DNA of 50,675 nucleotides, taken from the NCBI GenBank assembly GCA_029820295.1, contig JALGVA010000016.1:1-50675 (forward strand), given 5' to 3'. Positions 34,062 through 42,719 of this stretch are shown here, one piece after another. Origin of the DNA: Candidatus Zipacnadia bacterium (GTDB lineage: Bacteria > Armatimonadota > Zipacnadia > Zipacnadales > UBA5352). The position numbers and the translations under genes are program-made. The notes below the pieces were generated by a model. It had not been told where the DNA came from. It saw nothing but the letters and a program-made list of their open reading frames with translations, and ran no database searches. The number at the start of each line of letters is the position of its first letter. The first letter of the stretch is position 1.

Positions 34062-35762
34062 ATGGCACGCGCACGTGACCTCGCGACTCCCCTGTGTGTG
34101 CTCATCGTGTTGGGGAGCGTCTTCGTCTTGCGCCCCTCGACCTACATGACGAACAACCACGCCCTGCAGATCCCATACGTTCAGGTTACGCGAGACCCAT
34201 CTCTGTACTCGAGGGATCCATTTGTCCAGACGCTTGGGAACTATTGCTCCCTCTATTGGTTGACCGTTGCCAGACTGGAGTTCATTGATACCGAGGCGCT
34301 GCTGGTCGCGATCTACGTGCTCACTGCAGTTGGGGCGGTCGCAGCGGCCGCTGCACTTGCACGCGCCTTGGTTCCCGGCTCAATGTTGGCGCCCTGGGTC
34401 GCAGCCGTGTCTTTCGGTCTTGGCGTCGTGCCGTTCGTTGGGTGGGGCACCATAACGCGGGGCTATGCGGAGCATACGTCGTTGGCCATCGTTCTGTTTG
34501 TCTTGGCGTTCGCCGCGGCCGTGCGGAAGCGGCCTTTCCTGTGGGCTGTCGCATTTGCCCTCGGCTTTCTCACGAACCAGGTGTACGGTGTGCATGTGGG
34601 CCTCTATTTCCTGATATGGGGTGGGTTTGAGGTCGCTGGCCGACGGCTGGACCGCCGATGGGCGTACGGAGCGCTGCTGGTGGTTGTTCTGACGACCCCG
34701 GCATTGATGTGGTCACATAGTACCGCCTCTGCGCTGCAGTTCAAGGACGCGGATGCTGCGCGCGCCTGGGCGGGTGTGCTACACCACATTGGGGCCCCAC
34801 ATTTCTATCCTCTATCGTCGAGCCCGACGGGATATGTTCGGCTGCTGTTGGCCATGGGGGTAGCTCTTGCTGTCGCCTTCGCGGATAGCGACGAACGGCG
34901 CAAGGCCCTGGTTCTGGCCGCAGTAAGCGCCGCAGCCTTGTGGGTTGCCATCGCCGCCATATTGGCATATGCACTGCCGCCCTCCAGAGCGCTCATACTG
35001 CACGCCATGCGAGGAGCAGACACCTTCTGTGTCATTGCCCTGGTCTATCTCCTCAGCATCTTCGCGCTGCGCTATGAGAGGCAGTGCGGAGGGGAGCGGA
35101 CGTCGCTACTGGCCGCGATCGGGATGGCTGGGGTCCTCCTGATGTGGGGGCTGGCCCCGCCCCTGCTGGTTGCGCCGCTGGTTGTCCTGTTGGCCGGTGT
35201 CCCATCAGTTCATCGGCGAGTGCTGGCAGGGGGCAACCCCACCCGTATGCGCACGCTCCTGTGTCTGGCAATGCTGGGGCTCGCCGTGCTGACAGCCGCC
35301 GGACCGGGCGGACAGGGGTTGGTCTTCCACCAGTTCGGCCCCAGTCCGGAGATCCGCGACGTCGCGCGTTGGGCGAGGCGGCATACGCGCCGGGATGATG
35401 TGTTCATGGTCAACCCGGCCGCCCCGACTGACGAATCGGCGATGTTCCGGCCACTCGCAATGCGTGCGGTGTTCGTCACCCTGAAGGATGGCAGTGCCAT
35501 CCATTGGGATGCGAGCTACCTGGCGGAGTTCCTCACCAGAATGGACGCACTTGGCATGGTGAGTGACCTTAGTGGCGGACGCATCCTGGATCCTGCAGCA
35601 GGGAATCGCCAGTGGCGACACCTTTCCGACGCGACACTGCTGGCTGTCGCAGATCGCTATGGTGTTGATTACGTGGTCTTCGAGACCGGGCGCATAACCG
35701 GTCTTCCAGTTGTCTATGAGAACAGCCGCTACAAGGTCGTTGCTTGCCACCAGCGGCCGTAG
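34062..35762 (+). CDS. DUF6798-like multi-spanning membrane protein, lower GC
   Basis: About 566 residues from ATG 34062 with some twelve membrane helices. The extracytoplasmic loop NNHALQIPYVQVTRDPSLYSRDPFVQTLGNY is typical of the DUF6798 family, which resembles GT-C glycosyltransferases but has no proven activity. The soluble tail includes VARWARRHTRRDDVFMVNP and YGVDYVVFETGRI, as in related polymer-associated membrane proteins. Base use is visibly different from neighbours: the line at 34201 is 50% G+C against about two thirds elsewhere, with many T-ending codons. Together with the adjacent IS3 remnant this suggests recent transfer. The frame extends upstream to 33831 through the IS scrap, which is unlikely to be its true N-terminus. 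Confidence 0.85.
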   Translation: MARARDLATPLCVLIVLGSVFVLRPSTYMTNNHALQIPYVQVTRDPSLYSRDPFVQTLGNYCSLYWLTVARLEFIDTEALLVAIYVLTAVGAVAAAAALARALVPGSMLAPWVAAVSFGLGVVPFVGWGTITRGYAEHTSLAIVLFVLAFAAAVRKRPFLWAVAFALGFLTNQVYGVHVGLYFLIWGGFEVAGRRLDRRWAYGALLVVVLTTPALMWSHSTASALQFKDADAARAWAGVLHHIGAPHFYPLSSSPTGYVRLLLAMGVALAVAFADSDERRKALVLAAVSAAALWVAIAAILAYALPPSRALILHAMRGADTFCVIALVYLLSIFALRYERQCGGERTSLLAAIGMAGVLLMWGLAPPLLVAPLVVLLAGVPSVHRRVLAGGNPTRMRTLLCLAMLGLAVLTAAGPGGQGLVFHQFGPSPEIRDVARWARRHTRRDDVFMVNPAAPTDESAMFRPLAMRAVFVTLKDGSAIHWDASYLAEFLTRMDALGMVSDLSGGRILDPAAGNRQWRHLSDATLLAVADRYGVDYVVFETGRITGLPVVYENSRYKVVACHQRP

Positions 35763-35904
35763 CCATAAGCGGGAACGGCAGCCACTGCCTGGTGCCGGCG
35801 TGATCCCGACAGCGGTGGCGGCTCTCCCGAGTTGCTCGTGTCCATGCTCATGCCCCGGTTTCCGTGCCGCCGGCAGGCGCCCTCACCCGCACACGGCGCC
35901 CCAT

Positions 35905-35967
35905 CGATGCCGTACGGAGAGCGCCTCTCTGGGACCGCCACGCGGTCTCCATGCGCCGCCGTTACCC
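35905..35967. repeat. Dispersed palindromic element D, copy 2
   Basis: CGATGCCGTACGGAGAG, hairpins GGAGAG/CTCTC and GACCGC/GCGGTC, then CCATGC and CCGTTACCC. The arms match 24193-24252; the inner hairpins differ. It lies between the convergent DUF6798-like gene and the UroD-like pseudogene. The remaining 35766-35904 shows no gene. Confidence 0.55.
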
Positions 35968-37014
35968 GTAGGTGCCCAGCTCCAGCCCGTAGTGGATGAA
36001 CTCCTCGAAGTTGGCCAGGGGCACGTTGTCGGGGATCGAGTGGTCGGAGTGCATGATGTAGCCCCCGCCCGCCATCGCCACCGGGATCTTCGCGGACAGC
36101 TCCGCGCGCATCAGCTCGACGTCCACCAGCGTGCGCGCATCCAGCCCGCCCATGAGCGCCAGCCGCCCGGCATAGCGCTGCTTCAGGCCGAGCAGGTCCA
36201 TCCCGGCCCCGACCTCCATCGGCTGCAGGCAGGCGAAGCCCGCGTCCACGATGTCGGGGACCAGCGCCATCACGTTGCCGCATGAGTGCAGGATCACCGG
36301 CAGGTCGTGCTCGGCGAAGAACGAGCACGCGCGCGTGGGCGGGCTGGAGGAGGTCCCGGTACATGGCCGGGCTGAACAGCGGACCGCGGCTGGTGCCCAT
36401 GTCGTCGGCCACGAAGGCGCCGTCGAAGACCGCCCCCTGACCCATCATCTCCTGGGCGCCGCGCACGATCATCTCGGCGGTGAAGTCGAGCATCTCGCGC
36501 GCCCACGCCGGCTCCTGCTCCATGGCGACCAGCATGGTCTCCATGCCGACCATGTAGATGACCTGGTTGAAGCCGATGTGTGCGAAGTACTGCGTGGCGC
36601 GCCCGTTCGCACGCATGGCGTTCACGGTATCGATCAGGCCCGGGCCCACCCGCTCGGCGTCGAACTCGCGTGAGCGCGCGGGCAGCGCGTCCCAGTCGGC
36701 GCGGCTAGCACCACGAAGTCGAGGTACTCGGGCACCGAGGTGTCGTGGCGCCACAGGCGCTTGAGCGCGCCGTTGCGGTCGCGCACGATGGTGTAGCGCG
36801 GGGTTTCCTCGACGGTCTCCTCGGGCAGACGCAGCGACACGTCCGAGCCGACGCGTTGCTCCTCGAAGCCGAAATAGTCGCGCGGGCTGATGTTCCGGGG
36901 GAGGCCCTCGTCGCACCAGCGCTCCACGGCAGTCGCCCACGGCCCGTCGGCATGGGGGATGCGGTAGGGCTGTTGATGCGACAGGGCCAGGCGGAAGCGC
37001 TCGCGTCCGGTCAC
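35962..37014 (-). pseudogene. UroD/MtaA-family gene with two frameshifts
   Basis: Three overlapping frames together encode about 350 residues of a UroD-fold protein in order: TGRERFRLALSHQQPYRIP (from GTG 37014), then SRADWDALPARSREFDAERV with AHIGFNQVIYMVGMETMLVAM and FVADDMGTSRGPLFSPAMYRDLLQP, then FFAEHDLPVILHSCGNVMALVPD and YIMHSDHSIPDNVPL. The frame changes near 36707 and near 36327 each look like one missing base. The His-x-Cys site (HSCG) is intact, unlike in the tandem pair at 14.8-17.1 kb. The GTG overlaps the upstream stop by four bases (GTGA). It is either a recent pseudogene or two sequencing/assembly errors in a working gene. Confidence 0.8.
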
Positions 37015-37766
37015 CGCACGGACACCTCGAGCCCTTCCGGGTCGAGGATCACGTTGACGCTCGCGCTCATGTGCGCGGAGTCGCGCACGAAGGCGAGGTA
37101 GTCGGCGAGCTTCTCGGCGGCGTTGACCGAGTTGTGCGCCAGCACCAGCGCCCCCGGCGTGAGGCGGTCGTACGCGACCTCGAGGATCTCGAGGTAGATG
37201 CCCTTGCCGCGCCCGCGGTCGCCGTTGGCGTCGAGGTAGAGCAGGTCGATCTGCGCCGGGTAGTCGGCGACCACCTGGACCGCGTCCTCGGCGATGACAC
37301 GCGCCACGCCCGTCGGGTCGATGAGCCGCACGTTGCGCTCGGCCCGCTGGGCCTCCTGGGCCTTGATCTCGACCCCCACCAGGTCCTCGGCCTGGTAGGT
37401 CGCGCCCGGCCCGACGGCGGCGCCGGCATTGCAGATGAAGGTGAAGCCGCAGAACACGCCCGCCGCCACCATCCGCCGCGGCTGCGTGATGGCGCTCAGC
37501 GCCCAGATCAGGCGCTCCTGGCGCGGAGTGATCGCGGTCCACGGGATCTCGAAGACCGCGCGCACCGCCTCGCGGTGGGTCATGAAGCGCCCGCGGTCAT
37601 AGCGCGCATGCGGGATAATGCCCCGCGCCACGAGCGCCGCCAGCGCGTCATCGACCAGCGCGATCTCGGCGTCCACCGGCTCCAGCTCGACGAACGGATC
37701 GCGGGTCGCCATCTTGTAGCTATCCCAGTCGGCCGCACGGAACTCGCTATCGACACGGTCGCTCAT
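37011..37766 (-). CDS. SAM-dependent O-methyltransferase-like protein
   Basis: A 251-residue Rossmann-fold methyltransferase. Motif I region is MVAAGVFCGFTFICNAG, motif II VGVEIKAQEAQRAERNV, and DLLYLDANGDRGRGKGIYLEIL plus GALVLAHNSVNAAEKLADYLAFV resemble the DxDxK-type loop and late strands of O-methyltransferases. The glycine pattern of motif I is atypical. Its ATG at 37766 overlaps the stop of the sialidase gene (ATGA), and its own stop overlaps the start of the UroD-like gene (GTGA), so the three are translationally coupled. The substrate is unknown; linkage to a UroD-fold enzyme suggests methyl-group chemistry. Confidence 0.78.
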   Translation of the reverse strand: MSDRVDSEFRAADWDSYKMATRDPFVELEPVDAEIALVDDALAALVARGIIPHARYDRGRFMTHREAVRAVFEIPWTAITPRQERLIWALSAITQPRRMVAAGVFCGFTFICNAGAAVGPGATYQAEDLVGVEIKAQEAQRAERNVRLIDPTGVARVIAEDAVQVVADYPAQIDLLYLDANGDRGRGKGIYLEILEVAYDRLTPGALVLAHNSVNAAEKLADYLAFVRDSAHMSASVNVILDPEGLEVSVR

Positions 37767-38836
37767 GCTCTCGCACTCTCATCCAGCTCATCGACGGTGA
37801 AGCGCACGCTCAGGATCCACGGCTCCTCGCCCTCGGTCCAGTGCCCGTAGGTGGTGGCGACGATGGTGCCGTCGGGCAGCACCTCGAGCGCGGGGTAGGC
37901 GCAGTCGGCGCCCCTGGTGTTGTCCTTGAGGCGCACGCGGTACTGGCCCTCGCGCCCCTCGGCCAGGTCCTCCCAGGTCCCGACCCACGCCACCCAGTCG
38001 CCCCAGGTCGGGCTGTCATGGCACATGTCGCGCACCGAGATCACCAGCCGGCCGTCGGGTGCGTAGACGCCCTGATGGCGGTCGCCGGTGAGCGCGCCGG
38101 GCAGCTCGACCGGCTCGCTCCAGGTGTCGCCCTCGTCGGTGCTGAAGCTGACGAACGAGTTGAGCTGCCGGCTGTTCTCGCGCATGAGCATGGCGATGGT
38201 GTCGCCGTCGGGCGAGCGCACCAGGCCCGGCTCGCACAGAAAGGCCTCCGGGTGCGTCACCAGCGGCTCCGGGTCGCTCCAGGTCAGGCCGCCATCCTCG
38301 GACAGGATGCGGTAGACGATGGCGTTGCGGCGCTCGCCCTCGTTGTGCAGGAAGCGGCCGTCGTCGTGGAAGGTCGCCATGTAGCGGCCGTCCTTGAGGC
38401 GCATGCAGTCGGCCATCGCCACCACGCCACCGAAGTCGCCGATGGGCTCGAGCGGCGTCCAGGTGACGCCATCATCCTCGGAGACCGCCATGCGCACGGG
38501 GTAGAGCCCGGAGAAGATGATGAGGCGGCGCACGCCCTGCGCATCGATCACGCGGTAGATGGTCGGCACCTCGAGCGAGCTCGCCCAGTTCTCGGGCACC
38601 GGCAGGCGCTCGCTCCAGGTGAGGCCGGCGTCATCGCTGCGCTTGAGCACCAGCGCGCCGCGCCCGTGAGCCTTGGGATAGACGCAGTACATGGTGCGCC
38701 CGTCCTCGAGCAGCACCGTGGTCGGGTGCCCGAGGTACTGCCCCGGCTCGCGATCAACGGTCACCTGGCGCTGCGTCTCGTCATTGAGGTCGATCAGTGG
38801 GATCGAGTAACCACGCGGCTGCTGCGCCATCGCCAT
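37763..38836 (-). CDS. Sialidase/BNR-repeat family protein
   Basis: A 357-residue six-blade propeller of the sialidase superfamily. At least four Asp boxes (S-x-D-x-G-x-T-W) are visible: SDDAGLTWSE, SEDDGVTWTP, SEDGGLTWSD and STDEGDTWSE. No signal peptide follows the ATG at 38836, so it may be cytoplasmic; the open frame continues 30 codons upstream through a repeat-like region without support. Many proteins of this type act on sugars other than sialic acid, and there are no sialate catabolic genes in the window. It is the first gene of a coupled set with a methyltransferase and a UroD-like gene. Confidence 0.88.
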   Translation of the reverse strand: MAMAQQPRGYSIPLIDLNDETQRQVTVDREPGQYLGHPTTVLLEDGRTMYCVYPKAHGRGALVLKRSDDAGLTWSERLPVPENWASSLEVPTIYRVIDAQGVRRLIIFSGLYPVRMAVSEDDGVTWTPLEPIGDFGGVVAMADCMRLKDGRYMATFHDDGRFLHNEGERRNAIVYRILSEDGGLTWSDPEPLVTHPEAFLCEPGLVRSPDGDTIAMLMRENSRQLNSFVSFSTDEGDTWSEPVELPGALTGDRHQGVYAPDGRLVISVRDMCHDSPTWGDWVAWVGTWEDLAEGREGQYRVRLKDNTRGADCAYPALEVLPDGTIVATTYGHWTEGEEPWILSVRFTVDELDESARA

Positions 38837-38999
38837 CACCACCCGTGTAGGCTGCCCTGCGGCGGGCACGTTCGCGCGGGGCGGGCCAACGGCCTTCTCA
38901 CCCGCCCCGAGCTTCGCTCGGGCCACTTCGCTCTATCCAAGCAGCTGCCACAACTCCCCCCACTGCACCTCCATCAGATACCCGCTCCCATCATACAAA

Positions 39000-39031
39000 G
39001 GGGAGGAGGCTCCGAAGGAGCCGAAGGGGGG
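39000..39031 (+). repeat. Dispersed palindromic element B, copy 2
   Basis: GGGGAGGA arm, stem GGCTCC/GGAGCC (39008-39013 and 39017-39022, loop GAA), then a G-rich arm. It lies in the divergent gap between the sialidase and YeiH-type genes, upstream of the YeiH promoter. Confidence 0.7.
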
Positions 39032-39055
39032 CGGAGCGCGTTCCGCCGCAGCACC

Positions 39056-39085
39056 TTGCCCCCCGTGCTCTCAGAGTGCTACGAT
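39056..39085 (+). promoter_or_regulatory. Promoter of the YeiH-type exporter gene
   Basis: TTGCCC (39056-39061) and TACGAT (39080-39085) with an 18-base spacer; leader about 40 bases. Confidence 0.45.
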
Positions 39086-39129
39086 GGCGCTTCAGTCGTG
39101 CTCACTCGTATGCGAGGAGATGCGCCGAC

Positions 39130-40164
39130 GTGAAGATGAATCAGGAGTTCCTGCCCGGCTGGCTGGTCATGCTCGCGATCGCGATCATCTCGGCGTTCGT
39201 CTCGGGCCTGGTTGTGGTCGGCGGTGGCAACCCGCTGGAGCCGGCGGTCATCGCCGTCATCCTCGGCATCGCCCTGTGCAACTGGGGCATCCTGCCCGCC
39301 TCGACCGCGCCCGGCATCAAGGCCTTCGAGACACCGCTGATCGTGGGCATCGTGCTGATCGGCGCGGGCCTGGACGTGAATACCGTACTCAGCCAGGGGG
39401 GGGCGATGCTCGCGGTGATCCTCGGGACCATGGTGGTGGGCTTCTGGGGCATCTACTTCCTGGGCAAGGCCTTCGGGCTGAGCCGGCGGCTGTCGCTGCT
39501 GCTGTCGGTGGGAACGACCATCTGTGGCGGCTCGGCCATCGCGGTGACCGCGCCGCTGATCGAGGCGAAGGAGGAGGAGACCTCGTACGCCATCGGGACC
39601 ATCGCGCTGTGGGGCGTGGTGGCGATGCTGCTCTACCCCGAGGTCTTCAGGCTCGTGGCGCCCGGCGCGGACACCGTCTTCGGCCTGTTCGCCGGGACCG
39701 CGGTGCAGTCCACGCCGCAGGCCGTAGGCGCGGGCTTCATCTTCTCCGAGCACGCGGGCGACATCGCCACCGCGGTCAAGCTTGTGCGCAACACCTTCAT
39801 CGGGCCGCTGGCGCTCGTGCTGGCGCTGTGGTACGGCTGCTGCGGCCGCAGGCGCTGCGAAGTCGAGGGCGAGGAGGAGGCGGCGAAGCAGGTCAACTGG
39901 ACGCGCGGCCTGCCGTGGTTCCTGTTCGGCTACTTCGTGATGGTGGCGCTGCGCAGCTACGGCTTCTTCACCGAGGTGGCGATCGGCTCGTTCACCTCGT
40001 GGGGTAAGTTCCTCATCCTGCTGGGCATGGCCGGCATCGGCCTCAACACGCGCCTCAGCGCCTTCAGGGGCATCGGCGGCAAGCCGTTGGTGGTGGGCTT
40101 CATCGGGGCGATCGTGCTGGCGGCGGCGGCCCTCGGCCTCATCCACGTCATGGGCGTGGCGTGA
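39130..40164 (+). CDS. YeiH-family (UPF0324) putative sulfate/anion exporter
   Basis: A 344-residue membrane protein with about ten helices. The family landmarks are present: GIALCNWGILPASTAPGIKAFETPLIVGIVLIGAGLD, the conserved SVGTTICGGSAIAVTAPLI and FGLFAGTAVQSTPQAVGAGF, and the closing GMAGIGLNTRLSAFRGIGGKPLVVGF. YeiH-type proteins are annotated as sulfate or sulfite-related exporters, mostly without direct proof. The GTG at 39130 is favoured by GAGGAG ten bases upstream; the ATG two codons later is an alternative. No LysR regulator, which often accompanies yeiH, lies next to it. Confidence 0.92.
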   Translation: MKMNQEFLPGWLVMLAIAIISAFVSGLVVVGGGNPLEPAVIAVILGIALCNWGILPASTAPGIKAFETPLIVGIVLIGAGLDVNTVLSQGGAMLAVILGTMVVGFWGIYFLGKAFGLSRRLSLLLSVGTTICGGSAIAVTAPLIEAKEEETSYAIGTIALWGVVAMLLYPEVFRLVAPGADTVFGLFAGTAVQSTPQAVGAGFIFSEHAGDIATAVKLVRNTFIGPLALVLALWYGCCGRRRCEVEGEEEAAKQVNWTRGLPWFLFGYFVMVALRSYGFFTEVAIGSFTSWGKFLILLGMAGIGLNTRLSAFRGIGGKPLVVGFIGAIVLAAAALGLIHVMGVA

Positions 40165-40202
40165 GCGGTGCGGCGCAGGCGAACGGCAACGGCGGCACGA
40201 TG

Positions 40203-40406
40203 GGGCCGGTCAGGCGTCTGCGACGTGCTGGCGCACGTCGCGCCGCTCGCGCTGGCACACGAGCGGCCCCTCCCCAACGGCGCACGACGTTGGTGTGTCG
40301 CGCACGCGGGGCGGCTCCTCTCCATGGCATGTGGCATCGCGTCGTTCGGGGGGCGCCCACGCTCGGCGTCGTTGCCGTCCGGAGAGGGCCGGTCGCCTGA
40401 CCGGCC
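40203..40406. repeat. Hairpin-rich convergent gap with a partial element D
   Basis: Between the YeiH-type and TPR genes: GCGACGTGC/GCACGTCGC (40220-40228 and 40233-40241, loop TGGC) and, after GTTGCCGTCCGGAGAG (40371-40386), the perfect hairpin GGCCGGTC-GCCT-GACCGGCC (40387-40406). The GCCGT(A/C)CGGAGAG arm matches element D copies 24212 and 35911, where other hairpins follow. The 274-base gap holds no gene. Confidence 0.6.
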
Positions 40407-40438
40407 CCCGCATCACGATGCCCCGACGCCGTCCTCCA

Positions 40439-41509
40439 TCACTGCTCCGCCAGGCACGCCGCCATCTGTTGCGTCCATGGCGCCTCCGGCCAGGTCGCGA
40501 CCATGTGCCGGGCGATGCGCCGGGCGATCTCGTCCTCCCCCAGCGCCTGCCACGCCAGCGCTGCGAAGTAGGCGTGCTCGAGTTCCACCGCCGCCGGCGT
40601 AAGCAGCGCGGACGCGCCGTGTAGGACCTCACGTGCCTCGGCCTCGCGCCCCTGCAGCACCAGGGCATGGGCCAGCGCCGGGTAGCTGTCGTTGCCGTTG
40701 CCGATGGCCGTGCGCAGGGCAGCCTCGGCGGCCTCCGGTGTGCCGAACAGCAGCTCCGCGCAGCCCAGCGTGTCGAGGTTGATCGCGTCATCCGGCATAA
40801 GCTCCACCGCGCGGCGGGCGTTGTCGAGCGCCTCGTCCCGCAGGCCCTCGTCATCGGGCGTGAGCAGGCAGATTATCCAGGCGAGATTGTTGCGCGCGAG
40901 CTGCTCGCCGAAGGGGGAGAACGCCAGCTCAGCAGCGCGGCGGTTGGCGGCGACGGCGTCCTCCAGCCGCCACGCGTCCGACAGGCCGACTCCAAGGTTC
41001 AGGTGCCACTCGTAGTAGCCCGGGTCAGCCTCGGTGGCGCGGCGCAGCGGCTCGATGGCGGCCTCCGGGTCGCCGCTGTCCACCAGCGTCAGGCCCAGCG
41101 CCGACCACGCGCGCGCGAGCATCGGGTCGAGGCGCACGGCCTCCTGAAGCTCCGCGACCGCCGTGGTGAAGTCGGGCGGGTCGGTCACGTAAGGGATGAT
41201 CAGGCCCAGCGCGTAGTGCGCCGGCGCCGAGTCGGGGTCAAGCTGCAGCGCGTGCTCTGCGGCGGCGTATGCAAGGGGCTCCAGGCCGTCCGGGCTCATC
41301 CACTGCGCCCAGGCCAGCAGAGCCCACGCGGACGGGCTGTGCGGATCGATGCGCGTGGCGAGCTGTCCCGAGGCGATGGCGTCCTCGTACTTCTCGTAGT
41401 CAATCTGTAACGAGGCGCGTTCCCAGAGGATGTCGATGCGCTCGTCCGGGGTCAGTGCGTACACTACCATCGCTGACGAGAGCAGGAGCAGCACCGCAAC
41501 CGTTCGCAT
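40439..41509 (-). CDS. Exported tetratricopeptide-repeat protein
   Basis: A 356-residue protein: N-terminal signal or membrane segment (VAVLLLLSSAMVVYALTP), then about seven to eight TPR units, for example YEDAIASGQLATRIDPHSPSA, AAEHALQLDPDSAPAHYALG, LQEAVRLDPMLARAWSALGL and EPLRRATEADPGYYEWHLNLG. TPRs mediate protein contacts; no catalytic domain is seen. The ATG at 41509 has GAGGAGG eight bases upstream. It is divergent from dhaK (147-base gap) and convergent with the YeiH-type gene, so it stands alone. Its partner is unknown. Confidence 0.88.
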   Translation of the reverse strand: MRTVAVLLLLSSAMVVYALTPDERIDILWERASLQIDYEKYEDAIASGQLATRIDPHSPSAWALLAWAQWMSPDGLEPLAYAAAEHALQLDPDSAPAHYALGLIIPYVTDPPDFTTAVAELQEAVRLDPMLARAWSALGLTLVDSGDPEAAIEPLRRATEADPGYYEWHLNLGVGLSDAWRLEDAVAANRRAAELAFSPFGEQLARNNLAWIICLLTPDDEGLRDEALDNARRAVELMPDDAINLDTLGCAELLFGTPEAAEAALRTAIGNGNDSYPALAHALVLQGREAEAREVLHGASALLTPAAVELEHAYFAALAWQALGEDEIARRIARHMVATWPEAPWTQQMAACLAEQ

Positions 41510-41656
41510 GTTCCCGACCTCCTCGCCAACTGATGGCCGTCGCCAAGCGATTCGCCTCGGCCGATGCGGTCTCCTGCACGCGCAGGAGGTCGATGGCGGC
41601 GCATCGCGAATGCTGCTCGGCGAGAACCCGATGACTGACAGGAGGCGGGGCCGCCG

Positions 41657-42664
41657 ATGAAGAAGCTCATCAACGACCCGATGGCGTTCGTGGACGAGAC
41701 CATCGAGGGCATCCTGCTCGCCCGGCCCGACCACCTCAAGCGCTGCGAGGGCTCGGAGCGGGCGCTGATGCGCGCCGACGGCCCCGTCGAGGGCAAGGTC
41801 GCCATCGTCACCGGCGGCGGCTCCGGGCACATCCCGGTCTTCCTGGGCTACGTGGGCCCGGGGCTGCTCGACGCGGTCTCCATCGGCAACGTATTCTCGT
41901 CGCCCTCGCCCGACGACATGCTCGCCGCCACCAGGGCCGCGCACGGCGGCGCGGGCGTGCTGCACCTGTACGGCAACTACTCGGGTGACGTGATGAACTT
42001 CGGCATGGCTGCGGAGATGGCCGAGATGGAGGACATCGAGGTCACCACCGTGCTCGCGCGCGACGACGTGGTCTCCGCGCCGGTCGCGGAGATGGACCGC
42101 CGGCGCGCGGTCGCCGGCCTGTTCTTCGCCTACAAGATCGCCGGGGCGCACGCCGAAGAGGGCGCCGACCTCGCGGCAGTCGCCGCCGCCGCCGAACACG
42201 CGGCGGTCAACACGCGCTCCATGGGTGTGGCGCTCACCCCGTGCACCATCCCGGCCGCCGGCGAGCCGACTTTCACGCTCGGCGAGGACGAGATGGAGCT
42301 GGGCATGGGCATCCACGGTGAGCCCGGCCTGCGCCGCACGCACATCATGCCCGTGGACGACGTCGTGGACGAGATCATGGAGAACGTGCTCGGCGACCTG
42401 CCCTTCGCGTCGGGCGACGAGGTCGCGGTGCTGGTCAACGGCCTCGGGGCCACACCGCCTGAGGAGCTGTTCCTGATGTATCGCCGCACGAAGGTCATCC
42501 TCGACGAAGCCGGGATCAGCGTGCACCGGGCCTTCGTGGGCGAGTATGCGACGTCGATGGAGATGGCCGGGGCATCGGTGAGCCTGCTGAAGCTCGAGGG
42601 CGACCTCAAGCGCCTGCTGGATGCGCCCGCCTACTCGCCCTTCCTGCCACAATGGCCGCGCTGA
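41657..42664 (+). CDS. dhaK: Dihydroxyacetone kinase subunit DhaK-like
   Basis: A 335-residue DhaK. The substrate-binding half has TGGGSGHIPVFLGYVGPGLLDA, and the covalent hemiaminal histidine is in GMGIHGEPGLRR. NYSGDVMNF is also conserved. DhaK binds a ketose such as dihydroxyacetone for phosphorylation by DhaL. The ATG at 41657 follows GGAGGCGGGG. The dhaL gene follows 55 bases downstream. No DhaM phosphotransferase subunit is visible, so phosphate may come from ATP bound to DhaL, or the true substrate may be a related triose or tetrose, as in erythrulose-type kinases. Confidence 0.93.
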   Translation: MKKLINDPMAFVDETIEGILLARPDHLKRCEGSERALMRADGPVEGKVAIVTGGGSGHIPVFLGYVGPGLLDAVSIGNVFSSPSPDDMLAATRAAHGGAGVLHLYGNYSGDVMNFGMAAEMAEMEDIEVTTVLARDDVVSAPVAEMDRRRAVAGLFFAYKIAGAHAEEGADLAAVAAAAEHAAVNTRSMGVALTPCTIPAAGEPTFTLGEDEMELGMGIHGEPGLRRTHIMPVDDVVDEIMENVLGDLPFASGDEVAVLVNGLGATPPEELFLMYRRTKVILDEAGISVHRAFVGEYATSMEMAGASVSLLKLEGDLKRLLDAPAYSPFLPQWPR

Positions 42665-42719
42665 GCGCAGACCGCGGGCCACCGGAAGCCCGCGGCCGGT
42701 AGCCGGAGGTACACCGCTG

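Noticed and set aside
34062-35762. The lower-GC block as a prophage or integron cassette
   Set aside because: No integrase, attachment site, attC-like repeat or phage gene is present; only a single membrane protein and an IS3 scrap.
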